From Anoxynatronum buryatiense (lineage in GTDB: Bacteria > Bacillota > Clostridia > Peptostreptococcales > Tindalliaceae), in the NCBI RefSeq assembly GCF_900182905.1, contig NZ_FXUF01000020.1, positions 1-49,481 of the forward strand: 49,481 nucleotides of DNA, given 5' to 3'. The notes beneath the pieces are model-generated. The model was given only the letters and a program-made list of their open reading frames with translations. It had not been told where the DNA came from and made no database searches. Shown here one piece after another: positions 18,129 to 27,609 of this stretch (position 1 is its first letter; each line of letters starts with the position of its first letter). Made by a program: the position numbers and the translations under genes.

Positions 18129-19080
18129 GGGCTTCCTCCTTGATTGACTGCTTCATCATTTCCTGCAATACCAACCGGCTGGTGGTGTAAGGGTCTTGTT
18201 CCCTTTGTGCCACTTTTTCTGCCAAACCCCTCAACCAGTTTCGGTTGTCACTGTTACGCATCAGCTGCTTCACCAGTGCCGTCTGCGCCAAATCCATGAT
18301 TTCCAGCTCACTGTTGCGAATCCGGGTTTCTGCCAGTTTTTCTGTGGATTCCAAATACTCCCAGTGTTTTTCCAGATTGTCCACGGCTTCTTCGATACCT
18401 TCATTCTTCACTGCCACGGCTTTTGTTACCGGGGGGCGCCACTCCTGATGATTAAAATCCAGCATCATTTCGATTTCCATTTTCGTTCGGTCGGCACCGT
18501 CCCGGTCAGCCTTGTTAATCACAAAAACATCACCGATCTCCATGATGCCGGCCTTGATGGCCTGAATGTCGTCTCCCAGGCCGGGTACCATTACCATCAG
18601 TACCGAATCGGCCACTTTAACGATGTCCACCTCAGACTGTCCCACACCCACGGTTTCAATCAGCACATAATCCATTCCCAAAAGATCCAGAATTTTGACG
18701 GCACCCAGCGTTGCCTTGGAGAGCCCTCCCAGGTGACCCCGGGTTCCCATGCTGCGAATAAAAACACCCGGATCCAGGTTCAGGTCAGACATGCGAATTC
18801 TGTCTCCCAGAATAGAGCCGCCCGTGAAGGGACTGGTGGGATCCACCGCAATAACACCCACGGTGGCGCCTCTGCTTCGCAGCTGTTTCACCACTTTATC
18901 CACCAATGTGCTTTTACCTGCCCCTGGCGGGCCGGTAATGCCGATGACTCTCGCCTTCCCGGTGTGCTGATAGAGGGATGCCAGAATGGCAACAGCTTTG
19001 GGATCATCATTTTCAATGAGCGAGATCATGCGTGCAGCTGCTTTTTTATCACCCTGCAGTAATCGTTCACCCAGTTCCAT
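18109..19080 (-). CDS. meaB: MeaB/ArgK-family GTPase, methylmalonyl-CoA mutase chaperone
   Basis: A G3E-type P-loop GTPase that gates adenosylcobalamin loading and protects or reactivates methylmalonyl-CoA mutase. At 323 residues it is of family length. Walker A is GPPGAGKST (about residues 50-58), the switch/Walker B region includes VDPTSPFTGGSILGDRIRM and ETVGVGQSEVD, and the guanine-specificity motif is NKAD. AGGAG precedes the ATG. It is encoded between the mutase small subunit and the epimerase, the usual position. Confidence 0.95.
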   Translation of the reverse strand: MELGERLLQGDKKAAARMISLIENDDPKAVAILASLYQHTGKARVIGITGPPGAGKSTLVDKVVKQLRSRGATVGVIAVDPTSPFTGGSILGDRIRMSDLNLDPGVFIRSMGTRGHLGGLSKATLGAVKILDLLGMDYVLIETVGVGQSEVDIVKVADSVLMVMVPGLGDDIQAIKAGIMEIGDVFVINKADRDGADRTKMEIEMMLDFNHQEWRPPVTKAVAVKNEGIEEAVDNLEKHWEYLESTEKLAETRIRNSELEIMDLAQTALVKQLMRNSDNRNWLRGLAEKVAQREQDPYTTSRLVLQEMMKQSIKEEAHENTES

Positions 19081-19112
19081 GCCTTCATCTCCTAAAAACT
19101 CAGTTGCCTTTC

Positions 19113-19517
19113 CTATTGCTTGCGTTTCAGGTTTTCGCGAATAAAGTCAATGGTTACTGTCGTGGGAGTTCCCGGTGTAAATACTTCTGCAATCCCTTTC
19201 GATTTCAGTTCGGGAATGTCTTCTTCCGGTATCACGCCGCCGCCAAGCACCAGTATTTCATCATATACTTCTTCTTTTTTCAGTAAATCCACCACTTTTG
19301 GAAGCAAGTGACCATGGGCTCCGGAAAGAATGCTGAGAGCCACCACATCCACATCTTCCTGGATGGCTGCCTGTACAATTTGTTCCGGCGTCAGGCGCAG
19401 GCCTGTATAAATGACTTCCATGCCTGCATCCCTCAGGGCACGGGCTATGACTTTTGCGCCTCTGTCGTGGCCGTCAAGGCCGGGTTTTGCCACCAGTACA
19501 CGAATCGGTCTATCCAT
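19113..19517 (-). CDS. mcmA2: Methylmalonyl-CoA mutase, B12-binding small subunit
   Basis: A 134-residue cobalamin-binding domain that supplies the lower cobalt ligand to the mutase. The base-off motif DxHxxG is in [13 protein letters not shown] (His near residue 18), followed by the SxL segment (ALSILSGAH) and GGVIPEED. It is separate from the substrate-binding subunit, the arrangement of archaeal and many anaerobe mutases (McmA1/McmA2). AGGAGG precedes the ATG, and it starts about 30 nt after the large subunit. Confidence 0.95.
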   Translation of the reverse strand: MDRPIRVLVAKPGLDGHDRGAKVIARALRDAGMEVIYTGLRLTPEQIVQAAIQEDVDVVALSILSGAHGHLLPKVVDLLKKEEVYDEILVLGGGVIPEEDIPELKSKGIAEVFTPGTPTTVTIDFIRENLKRKQ

Positions 19518-19547
19518 TCAACTTCCTCCTCATCCTATGGCTATTGA

Positions 19548-21224
19548 TTACAAAACCACACTTTGCTGGTATTCGCCAAAAACTTCCCGAAGGGTACCGC
19601 AGATTTCGCCCAATGTGGCGTATTCCTTTACCGCATCAAGAATGAAGGGCATCAGGTTCGCTTCTGTTACAGCGGCTTCTTTTAAAGCTGCAAGGCGATC
19701 TGATACCTGCTGGTTATCACGTTCGCCACGTAATTGATCCAGTTTGGCTTTTTGCATTTCACCCACAGAGGGGTCCACTCTCAACAAGCCTTTGGGTGCA
19801 GCTTCTTTGACCTGGAATTTATTAAGACCGACAACGATGCGTTCATTTTTTTCAATTTGTTTCTGGTATTCGTAGGCGCTGTCCATGATTTCCTTTTGAA
19901 TATAGCCCTTTTCAATGGCCGCAGGTGCACCGCCCATTTCAGTGATCCGGTTAATATAGGCCATGGCCCCTGCTTCAATCCGGTTGGTCAGATCTTCCAC
20001 ATAGTAGGACCCTGCCAGGGGATCAGCTGTTTCGGCCACGCCACTCTCATGGGCCACAATCTGCTGGGTGCGAAGGGCTATGCGAACAGAATCCTCTGTG
20101 GGCAATGCCAGGGCTTCATCCTTTGAATTGGTATGCAGCGACTGAGTGCCTCCCAGTACAGCGGCCAGGGTTTGGATGGCCACGCGCACAATATTGTTAT
20201 CCGGCTGCTGCGCTGTCAGCGTCGAGCCGCCTGTTTGTGTATGGAATTTCAACATCATTGATTTTTCGCTCTTGGCACCATATTTTTCCTTCATCAGCTT
20301 CGCCCAAATTCTTCTGGCCGCCCTGAATTTGGCGACTTCTTCCAACAAGTCGTTATGGGCGTTGAAGAAGAAGCTGAGGCGGGGCGCAAAACTGTCCACT
20401 TCCAGCCCTGCTTCAATGGCGGCTTCCACATAGGCCATCCCATCGGCCAGCGTGAAAGCGACTTCCTGAACAGCCGAAGAACCGGCTTCTCGAATGTGGT
20501 AGCCGGAAATGCTGATGGTATTCCATTGGGGAACTTCTTTGGAACAGTATTCGAAAATGTTGGTGATGAGCCTCATGGAAGGTTCCACAGGGAAAATATA
20601 AGTGCCCCGGGCAATGTATTCTTTTAGAATATCATTTTGAATAGTGCCCCGAAGCTGCCCCGGAGAAACACCCTGCTTTTCTGCAACAGCAATGTACATG
20701 GCCAGCAGCACAGATGCAGGGGCGTTGATGGTCATGGAGGTACTTACCTGATCGAGGGGAATGCCGTCAAAAAGAATTTCCATGTCTTTCAGAGAGTCAA
20801 TGGCCACGCCGACTTTTCCCACTTCTCCTTCAGAAAGGGCATGGTCAGAGTCATATCCAATCTGAGTGGGAAGATCAAACGCAACCGATAGACCTGTTTG
20901 CCCCTGTTCCAGCAAATACTTGTAGCGTTTGTTGGATTCTTCTGCGGTGGCAAACCCGGCATACTGACGCATGGTCCAGAACCGCCCGCGATACATGGTC
21001 GGCTGAACACCCCTTGTAAAAGGATATTCTCCCGGCAAACCCAACTGTTCATTTTCATCAAAATCTTCCAGATCAAGGGATGTGTAGAGGCGTTCCACCG
21101 GCTCGCTGGAACCCGTCACAAATTTTTCCTTGCGTTCCGGGAATCGTTCCAGACTTTTTGCGGTTTTCTCGTCCCATTGCTGTCTTCTCATGCGGAGTGC
21201 TTCCAGCTTTTCTTTTTCGGCCAT
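19548..21224 (-). CDS. mcmA1: Methylmalonyl-CoA mutase, substrate-binding large subunit
   Basis: Catalyses the radical interconversion of succinyl-CoA and methylmalonyl-CoA together with the small B12 subunit. The 558-residue protein is the TIM-barrel part without the B12 domain. Family landmarks are [21 protein letters not shown] (about residues 67-87), [18 protein letters not shown] and the later [18 protein letters not shown] and [20 protein letters not shown] stretches. First gene of the cluster, with GGGAGG before the ATG and a sigma-A promoter about 105 nt upstream. Isobutyryl-CoA mutases look similar, but the epimerase and decarboxylase neighbours support methylmalonyl-CoA. Confidence 0.95.
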   Translation of the reverse strand: MAEKEKLEALRMRRQQWDEKTAKSLERFPERKEKFVTGSSEPVERLYTSLDLEDFDENEQLGLPGEYPFTRGVQPTMYRGRFWTMRQYAGFATAEESNKRYKYLLEQGQTGLSVAFDLPTQIGYDSDHALSEGEVGKVGVAIDSLKDMEILFDGIPLDQVSTSMTINAPASVLLAMYIAVAEKQGVSPGQLRGTIQNDILKEYIARGTYIFPVEPSMRLITNIFEYCSKEVPQWNTISISGYHIREAGSSAVQEVAFTLADGMAYVEAAIEAGLEVDSFAPRLSFFFNAHNDLLEEVAKFRAARRIWAKLMKEKYGAKSEKSMMLKFHTQTGGSTLTAQQPDNNIVRVAIQTLAAVLGGTQSLHTNSKDEALALPTEDSVRIALRTQQIVAHESGVAETADPLAGSYYVEDLTNRIEAGAMAYINRITEMGGAPAAIEKGYIQKEIMDSAYEYQKQIEKNERIVVGLNKFQVKEAAPKGLLRVDPSVGEMQKAKLDQLRGERDNQQVSDRLAALKEAAVTEANLMPFILDAVKEYATLGEICGTLREVFGEYQQSVVL

Positions 21225-21327
21225 CTTGTTTCCTCCCTCAAATCATTTTGTACCATCATTGACCAGCACCAATCCTTGCACCCGGTTGTCTATTCCTTGT
21301 TCAGAAGCTGGTTGAATATCCAGTCTT

Positions 21328-21356
21328 ATTCTACATTTTTTTCACAGGGGGCGCAA
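21328..21356 (-). promoter_or_regulatory. Sigma-A promoter of the mutase-decarboxylase cluster
   Basis: Minus strand TTGCGC (21351-21356), 17-nt spacer, TAGAAT (21328-21333), giving a start near 21320 and a leader of about 95 nt before mcmA1. The 357-nt gap 21225-21581 contains this promoter, an inverted repeat and the ftsH terminator, and no gene. Confidence 0.7.
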
Positions 21357-21476
21357 CCTATTCTATTGATTTCCGTGAAAATCTTTGTTTTTTAGGAACT
21401 TATTGGAATAAAACCAAAAAATATAGAAGGAAAGATACGAATTGTTCAAAGCGAAATACTTCTGTCTTTTTTGCAT

Positions 21477-21511
21477 GTTTATGAAAGTTTTGATGCGAAT
21501 CTTTCATAAAC
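21477..21511. repeat. 11-bp perfect inverted repeat upstream of mcmA1
   Basis: GTTTATGAAAG and CTTTCATAAAC are separated by 13 nt. It lies about 120 nt upstream of the mcm promoter and just beyond the ftsH terminator, so it could be a regulator site or a second weak terminator. It lacks a T-run, which speaks against a terminator. Confidence 0.6.
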
Positions 21512-21521
21512 CGGATTAAAG

Positions 21522-21561
21522 AATAAAACACGAGAAGCCCTATCTGAAAATAGGGCTCTCG
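21522..21561 (-). terminator. Terminator of ftsH
   Basis: CGAGA-GCCCTAT / ATAGGGC-TCTCG-type stem (21531-21543 and 21550-21561) with TGTTTTATT following on the minus strand, directly after the ftsH stop. Confidence 0.85.
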
Positions 21562-21581
21562 CATTTTATGACTCACAGTCT

Positions 21582-23621
21582 TTAATTTTCCTGGCTCCGG
21601 GCTGGTTGGTACCCATCCTTAAGTGGCTCTCCTTTTGTGGCACCTGTTTTCTGTTCAAGTTCATTCTCCAGAGGTTGTGCCGTCTTTTCGACTGGCTCAG
21701 CCTCTTCAGTTTCAGGGATCAGGTGTTCCAGAGGCGCTTCCAGTTGTACTGAAGCAATTTTTTGACGCACTTCATCAATGTCATCTTCTTCTTCAATGGT
21801 GATATTCCCCTTGAAGATACGGATATATTCGTCCGCATTCAGGGTTTCCAGCTTCAGTAATGCATTGGCAATGGAATGGAGCAGTGCCATGTTTTCTGTC
21901 AGCAGTTTTTCTGCCTGGTGATAACCTTGATCCACCAATCGCCGAATTTCTTCATCGATCACTTTTGCCACATCTTCTGAATAATTTCTTTTGGATGTGA
22001 AGTCGCGGCCCAGAAAAACCTCATCTTCATCACTGCCAAAGGTCATGGAGCCAAGTTTTTCGCTCATGCCGTATTTGGTGACCATGGCCCGGGCAACTGC
22101 CGAGACTCGCTGAAGATCATTCTGAGCACCGGTGCTGATATCTGACAACACCAGTTTTTCAGCCACCCGGCCTCCCAGGAGATGCACAATATGCTCCTGC
22201 ATTTCGGTTTTTGTGGCGTAATACTTGTCTTCTTTGGGCAGGATCATGGTAAAGCCTCCGGCACGTCCCCGGGGAATAATACTCACCTGGTGAACCGGAT
22301 CTGTGTTGGGCAGCATGGAAGCCACCAACGCATGTCCCGCTTCATGGAAAGCTGTAATTCTTCGCTCTTTTTCGCTGATAATTCGGCTGCGTTTTTCCAT
22401 ACCGGCAATCACTTTCGTAATCGCTTCTTCAATGGTATCCATCATGATTTTCTTTTGATTTTTACGGGCAGTGAGCAGTGCTGCTTCGTTCATCAGATTC
22501 TCAATATCCGCAGGGGAAAAACCGGGTGTGCGACGGGCAAGCACTTGCAGGTCCACGTCATCTGCCAGGGGCTTGCCCCGGGCATGTACCTTCATAATCG
22601 CTTCTCGTCCCCGTAAATCGGGCAGCCCCACCATTACCTGGCGGTCAAACCGGCCTGGTCTCAGAAGCGCCGGGTCAAGGATATCGGCCCGGTTGGTGGC
22701 TGCCACCACAATCACACCTTCATTAATGCCAAACCCGTCCATTTCAACCAGCAGCTGGTTCAGGGTCTGTTCCCGCTCATCATGACCGCCGCCAAGTCCG
22801 GCACCACGCTTGCGTCCGACTGCATCTATCTCATCAATGAAAATAATGCAGGGAGCTGTTTTTTTCGCCTGGTCAAAAAGATCTCGCACACGGGAAGCCC
22901 CCACCCCGACAAACATCTCCACAAAGTCGGAACCACTGATGCTGTAGAAAGGTACGCCTGCCTCACCGGCGACGGCTTTGGTCAGGTAAGTCTTACCGGT
23001 TCCCGGCGGACCCACCATGAGAATTCCTTTGGGAATACGGGCGCCCAGTTCAATGAACTTGCGCGGGTTTTTCAGGAACTCCACCAGTTCCTGCAGTTCT
23101 TCCTTTTCTTCATCCAGTCCGGCCACATCGTTAAATGTAATCCGGTTTTTTTCATCGTCCTTGTGAAGCTTTGCCTTGCTTTTTCCAAAGGACATCACCC
23201 GATTTCCACCGCCCTGAGACTGCTGCATGAAAACAAACCACAGCACGACAAAAATCAGGATCATGAACACAGACGGCAGCAGCTGAATAAACCAGGGAGT
23301 GGTCGGCGGCGGCGCACCCTTTACCTGCAACTGCTGTTCTTCCATTAACGGCATCAGGATGGCTGTTAATTCTTCTTCGCTGAACACAACGGGCACAAAG
23401 GATTCGAAGGGAACCTCCTCACCATTTTTGATCATGGTACCTTCAACCGCCCGGTCAATGTTGGTAATCTCTTTTATCGTACCGCCCTGCAGCTCCGCAT
23501 AAAACTCCGAGAAGGGAATTTCGATGGTTTGCTGTGGTGGCTGCACAAACTGCTGTACCAGTATCAACAACACGATGAAAATAATGATATAGAAACTGGC
23601 ACCGCGGAACATTTTCCTCAA
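21582..23621 (-). CDS. ftsH: ATP-dependent zinc metalloprotease FtsH
   Basis: Membrane-bound AAA+ protease that degrades unassembled membrane proteins and regulators. From a TTG start at 23621 it has 679 residues. Two N-terminal membrane helices flank an extracytoplasmic domain (about residues 5-120). The AAA+ module has Walker A GPPGTGKT, Walker [12 protein letters not shown] and the second region of homology with [21 protein letters not shown]. The zinc site HEAGH follows. The C-terminal tail is acidic and Pro/Glu-rich. The TTG is chosen because AAGGAGG is 7 nt upstream; an upstream TTG at 23642 would overlap the ribosome site. It follows tilS, the standard Firmicute order, but hpt is missing between them. 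Confidence 0.96.
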   Translation of the reverse strand: MRKMFRGASFYIIIFIVLLILVQQFVQPPQQTIEIPFSEFYAELQGGTIKEITNIDRAVEGTMIKNGEEVPFESFVPVVFSEEELTAILMPLMEEQQLQVKGAPPPTTPWFIQLLPSVFMILIFVVLWFVFMQQSQGGGNRVMSFGKSKAKLHKDDEKNRITFNDVAGLDEEKEELQELVEFLKNPRKFIELGARIPKGILMVGPPGTGKTYLTKAVAGEAGVPFYSISGSDFVEMFVGVGASRVRDLFDQAKKTAPCIIFIDEIDAVGRKRGAGLGGGHDEREQTLNQLLVEMDGFGINEGVIVVAATNRADILDPALLRPGRFDRQVMVGLPDLRGREAIMKVHARGKPLADDVDLQVLARRTPGFSPADIENLMNEAALLTARKNQKKIMMDTIEEAITKVIAGMEKRSRIISEKERRITAFHEAGHALVASMLPNTDPVHQVSIIPRGRAGGFTMILPKEDKYYATKTEMQEHIVHLLGGRVAEKLVLSDISTGAQNDLQRVSAVARAMVTKYGMSEKLGSMTFGSDEDEVFLGRDFTSKRNYSEDVAKVIDEEIRRLVDQGYHQAEKLLTENMALLHSIANALLKLETLNADEYIRIFKGNITIEEEDDIDEVRQKIASVQLEAPLEHLIPETEEAEPVEKTAQPLENELEQKTGATKGEPLKDGYQPARSQEN

Positions 23622-23744
23622 GCCTTGTCCTCCTTCCGACAAAAATTCATCTTAACATCATCTCATTGTAACACAGAATAAGTCGTGAAACAACCTGAAA
23701 TCTTAGCCATTGGCAGGCGCACACAACCATTCTCCGGTGGAAAT

Positions 23745-25139
23745 TCATCCCTCCGGCCGATATTCCAGCACCAGCGTCCGCTTGGTTTCAGGGCGAAGCG
23801 CAGCCCCTTCGCTGATTCCCCAGGCAGTCACCCACAGAATGGTTTCTCCGTGGCACAGCAGCAGGCAGTTTTCACGGTCTTCTCCCTGAACTTTTGCATC
23901 CACTAAGGTTTTTTTAATGGTCTTGGACCCATTCATTCCCATTGGATTCCAACGATCCCCCGGCCGCCGGGAGCGCATCACCAGGTCCTGGGTCAAGTCG
24001 TCTGCGGCAATTACCTGGCAATGAGGATCATGTCGCTTCACCCGTGCTGAACCGGCAGCCATTTCCCGGGAAAAAACACTGCCCCGCCCCCGGGGAAGCC
24101 AGGTGACCCCGTTTCGCTTCAGCAAAACAGGCGGCATGGGTGCCGTTGTTGTTTCTGGCTTTTCTGCCTTCGGCATGAAGATTGTTTTCTTCCAGGTGAT
24201 TTTAACATAAATATCACCCGGCCAGTGAAGCCATTTCTCCTGCACGGGGTTTCGAATCATGCCCACAGCCTGTTTCACCTGGCGATAGGTAAGGGTATGG
24301 GTGGTGGTGGTCATTTGCTGCCAGGTATTGCGAAGTACCCGGGATAACAGGGCATCCGGCAACCTGTTCAAGGCTTCGTTTTCGTATTGACAGCTGCTTT
24401 CTTCCTGATACGCCTGCGTATTCATGGCTTCTTCCGCCAGCTGGTTAAGGGCCGCTTCATCTTCCCGAAGCAGGGTGGCTGTTCGTCCCAGATTGCTGAC
24501 AATTTCTGGATTGAAGACAGCAAGATGGGGCATCAGTTCCAACCGAATCTTGTTGCGGGTTGCCTCGGGCATTTCGTTGGTTTCATCCTGGCAGAAATCC
24601 AGCTGGTGATGGGCGCAGTAGGCCATTACCTCATCGCGGCTTACCTCCAGAAGCGGCCTGATCACTTTGCCATTGCAGGGCGCCATACCTCCCAATCCTT
24701 TTAGCCCGCTTCCCCTCAGCAAATTCATCAACAGGGTTTCTGCCTGATCATTCTGATGATGTGCCACTGCAATCCAGTCAGCTTCAATGCGCTCTGCCAC
24801 TTCATTGAGGAACTCATAGCGGCACAGGCGGGCAGCTGTTTCCACCGACAACCGTTTTTCCCGGGCCACCGTGCCAACATCTTCACTTTTCACCACGCAA
24901 TGAACGCCCATCTGACGGGCAAAACGCATGGCGAAGGCAGCGTCGCGATTGGCAGCCATGCCTCTTAGGTTGTGGTTCAAGTGAGCCGCATACAGGGTAA
25001 GCGGCCATTTTTTTCCCAGCATGGCCAGGGCATGGAGCAGACAGACTGAATCAGGCCCGCCGGAGAGCCCCACCAATATACGGTCTCCCGGCTGAAAAAG
25101 GGCTGATTGAAGTATTTTTTTTTCAATGGTGGTCGTCAT
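23745..25139 (-). CDS. tilS: tRNA(Ile)-lysidine synthase
   Basis: Modifies C34 of the CAU-anticodon tRNA-Ile to lysidine so that it reads AUA codons and is charged with isoleucine. The 464-residue protein has the PP-loop ATPase motif SGGPDS (about residues 25-30) and the conserved HLNHNLRG stretch. A linker domain and the C-terminal TilS domain (DLVMRSRRPGDRWNPMGMNGSKTIKK) follow. The ATG at 25139 follows a GGGGG at 8 nt; an adjacent GTG at 25142 is possible. It heads the tilS-ftsH pair. Confidence 0.95.
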   Translation of the reverse strand: MTTTIEKKILQSALFQPGDRILVGLSGGPDSVCLLHALAMLGKKWPLTLYAAHLNHNLRGMAANRDAAFAMRFARQMGVHCVVKSEDVGTVAREKRLSVETAARLCRYEFLNEVAERIEADWIAVAHHQNDQAETLLMNLLRGSGLKGLGGMAPCNGKVIRPLLEVSRDEVMAYCAHHQLDFCQDETNEMPEATRNKIRLELMPHLAVFNPEIVSNLGRTATLLREDEAALNQLAEEAMNTQAYQEESSCQYENEALNRLPDALLSRVLRNTWQQMTTTTHTLTYRQVKQAVGMIRNPVQEKWLHWPGDIYVKITWKKTIFMPKAEKPETTTAPMPPVLLKRNGVTWLPRGRGSVFSREMAAGSARVKRHDPHCQVIAADDLTQDLVMRSRRPGDRWNPMGMNGSKTIKKTLVDAKVQGEDRENCLLLCHGETILWVTAWGISEGAALRPETKRTLVLEYRPEG

Positions 25140-25235
25140 CACCTACACCCCCAATGTCACCTGCATTAACTGAAGTGGATTTGTCATGCGTTTTGATTGA
25201 TGATTCACGCTGATGATTCAGCTTTATTGTAACAT

Positions 25236-25272
25236 AAAAAGCCCGCTGCCGGTCTGATGACCGGAAACGGGC
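25236..25272 (-). terminator. Terminator of the lysine-degradation operon (after kamE)
   Basis: Nested stems GCCCG/CGGGC and CCGGTC/GACCGG with a TGAT-type loop, followed by TTTTT on the minus strand, 25 nt after the kamE stop. Confidence 0.92.
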
Positions 25273-25297
25273 AGAAAATATAAAGGAGCGACCGGCG

Positions 25298-26053
25298 TTA
25301 CACCAGCTTTCGTTCCACCATTTCGTGTACCACAAAGGCCGCCACATCTTCGGCGTAACTGCCGGATCCAAAACCGGCATCATATCCCAGTTCCTTTGCA
25401 AGTTCATGGGACAGGCGCGGACCGCCGCACACCACCACCAGCCGGTCACGAAGGTTTTCCGCTTCCAGCAGTTCAATGAGATGTGTCAGGTTTTTAATGT
25501 GGACATCTTTCTGCGTGACCACCTGAGACACCAGCAATGCATCTGCTTTCAGCTCAATGGCCTTGGCAATCAGTTCCTCGTTTTCCACCTGACTTCCCAG
25601 GTTGTACGCCTGCACACCTTTATAGCGCTCCAAACCGTAATGACCATGAAAACCCTTCATGTTCATAATGGCATCAATCCCCACCGTATGGGCATCACTG
25701 CCGGTACAGGCTCCCAATATCACCACATCCCGGCGCACCTGATGTTCAATGAACTCTTCCACTTCTTCCTTGCTCATGCGTTCCACTTCCACCTTGGGCA
25801 CTTTAATGGCATTGTAGTTAATGCTGTGCTGGCATTTGGCATAAACAATGAAATAGGTGTAACCAATACCCAGGTCCATGGCATTCACCACATTGGGTTC
25901 TTCCATCCCCATTTTCAGCACCAGTCTTCGGGCTGCTTCCCGGGCTTCTTCCCCATAGGGTACCGGCAGCGAGAAGCTTAATTGCACCATTCCGTCGTCA
26001 AGGGTATCTCCGTAAGGTTTAACATTTGCAAGATCAACCTGTTGTACCGACAT
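25298..26053 (-). CDS. kamE: Lysine 5,6-aminomutase beta subunit (B12- and PLP-binding)
   Basis: With KamD it moves the terminal amino group of beta-lysine or D-lysine from C6 to C5, using adenosylcobalamin and PLP. The 251-residue subunit has an N-terminal dimerisation domain and a Rossmann-like cobalamin domain. The base-off motif is GSDAHTVGID (His122 as cobalt ligand). Lys133 in NMKG, 11 residues later, matches the PLP-binding lysine known in the Clostridium sticklandii enzyme (His133/Lys144 there). Its ATG overlaps the kamD stop by one base (TAATG), so translation is coupled. It is the final gene of the operon and is followed by a strong terminator. Confidence 0.97.
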   Translation of the reverse strand: MSVQQVDLANVKPYGDTLDDGMVQLSFSLPVPYGEEAREAARRLVLKMGMEEPNVVNAMDLGIGYTYFIVYAKCQHSINYNAIKVPKVEVERMSKEEVEEFIEHQVRRDVVILGACTGSDAHTVGIDAIMNMKGFHGHYGLERYKGVQAYNLGSQVENEELIAKAIELKADALLVSQVVTQKDVHIKNLTHLIELLEAENLRDRLVVVCGGPRLSHELAKELGYDAGFGSGSYAEDVAAFVVHEMVERKLV

Positions 26054-27609
26054 TACCGCTCACCTCCCAGCATCAAAGCAATAAAGGGATTCATATATCC
26101 GGCACCTTTTCGGAAAACGCCCTTCAGCCCTTTACCGCCGGTGCGGGATCGCTTAACGCCGCCAAATTTTCCTTCTTCAATCGTTTTGTAAAGGCCGTCT
26201 GATTCGATTTGCGTTAAGAGCGCCACCGCGTCTGCCAGTACCTGTTGCGCCCTTCGCTGAATCATGCCGCCTTCTTTAAACTCCACTTCTTCACCGATAT
26301 CCCGGCAGTTGTTGAAAATGTACTTGGCATTTTCGATGGCTAGGGCCCGGTCATGTAGATGGGGGGTATGATTGGCTTCCGTGAGCATTCCCAGCAGCTG
26401 AATTCCCTGATGGGTCCAGATGGATGCCAGATTGAACATGGCATCCTGAATGTGTCCCTTAAAAATGTTTCCCGTCATGAACTTGGTGGGAGGCATGTAT
26501 TTCAGGGGAGCTTTGGGAAAGATCTCCCGGGCCATTTGTGCCTGGGCCAGCTCAAGAAGAAAACCATTGGGAATATCCGGGTCCATTTCGAAGGCGTGGC
26601 CCAGGGCCATCTGTTCCTCCGGAAGCCCTGCTTTTAAGGCAAACTGTTCATTGATGAACTGGGAAGCCACCACCGTGTGGGCTTCTTCCACCGCATCAGC
26701 AGTGGTCAGGTAGTTATCTTCTCCAGTGTTGATGATGATCCCGGCAAACCCGTTGATCACCCTTGAGAAAAATTGATCCACCAGTGTTCGCTGCATGTTG
26801 ATGTCCCGGAACAGAATACCGTAAAGGGCATCATTCAACATCACATCCAGCCGTTCAATGGCTCCCATGGCGGCAATTTCGGGCATGCACAAACCGCTGC
26901 AGTAATTGCACAGCCGAATGTAGCGACCCACCTGTTCACCTGTCTCATCCAGGGCTTTTCGCATAATCCTGAAGTTTTCCTGAGTGGCATAAGTGCCTCC
27001 AAATCCCTCTGTGGTGGGCCCATAGGGTACATAGTCCAGCAGGCTCTGGGCAGTGCTGCGAATCACGGCAATGATATCGGCACCCTGCCGCACCGCCGCC
27101 TGGGCCTGCACCACGTCTTCATAGATATTGCCAGAGGCCACAATCAGGTACAGGTATGGCTTTGGCCCTTCTCCCAGCTCTGTCAGCATCTGGTCCCGGG
27201 TCTGCCGGTTCTGGCGGATTCTGGTGACCATGTCACCGGCAACACGCCCCACCACCGCTTCCACTTCTGAACGGTTTTGCGCAGGAATTTCAAGTAAGTT
27301 CAGGGAACCATCACTCACCCCTTCGGCAATTTCCTGGGGGCTTTTGCCGGTGGCCACCATGGCATTCCCCAGCCAGTAGGCCACGCCTGTTTCCAGACCT
27401 CCCCCTTCACGAATGTGGTTCACCACCACATTGGGCAGGGGTTGATCCACTTCATCAATCCCGTCAATGCCCATTAATCGGGCGATGGTGCGCTCCACGG
27501 TAACCGTGGTATGATCGTCAATGAATCCCTGCACTTCCTGTGCAATAGCCTCTGCCGATGCTCTGGCTTGCTGAATGAGTGCCGGATTAAGGTTCAGTTT
27601 ACTTTTCAT
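26053..27609 (-). CDS. kamD: Lysine 5,6-aminomutase alpha subunit
   Basis: The large TIM-barrel subunit of the B12-dependent lysine 5,6-aminomutase. The 518-residue length and segments such as LIVASGNIYEDVVQAQAAVRQG, YVPYGPTTEGFGGTYATQ and IINTGEDNYLTTADAV are characteristic of KamD/OraE-type aminomutases. Ornithine 4,5-aminomutase is the alternative family, but the split KamD/KamE pair beside kamA and kdd points to lysine. The GGGAGG ribosome site lies in the end of kamC, and the start overlaps the kamC stop by 3 nt (ATGA). Confidence 0.97.
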   Translation of the reverse strand: MKSKLNLNPALIQQARASAEAIAQEVQGFIDDHTTVTVERTIARLMGIDGIDEVDQPLPNVVVNHIREGGGLETGVAYWLGNAMVATGKSPQEIAEGVSDGSLNLLEIPAQNRSEVEAVVGRVAGDMVTRIRQNRQTRDQMLTELGEGPKPYLYLIVASGNIYEDVVQAQAAVRQGADIIAVIRSTAQSLLDYVPYGPTTEGFGGTYATQENFRIMRKALDETGEQVGRYIRLCNYCSGLCMPEIAAMGAIERLDVMLNDALYGILFRDINMQRTLVDQFFSRVINGFAGIIINTGEDNYLTTADAVEEAHTVVASQFINEQFALKAGLPEEQMALGHAFEMDPDIPNGFLLELAQAQMAREIFPKAPLKYMPPTKFMTGNIFKGHIQDAMFNLASIWTHQGIQLLGMLTEANHTPHLHDRALAIENAKYIFNNCRDIGEEVEFKEGGMIQRRAQQVLADAVALLTQIESDGLYKTIEEGKFGGVKRSRTGGKGLKGVFRKGAGYMNPFIALMLGGER

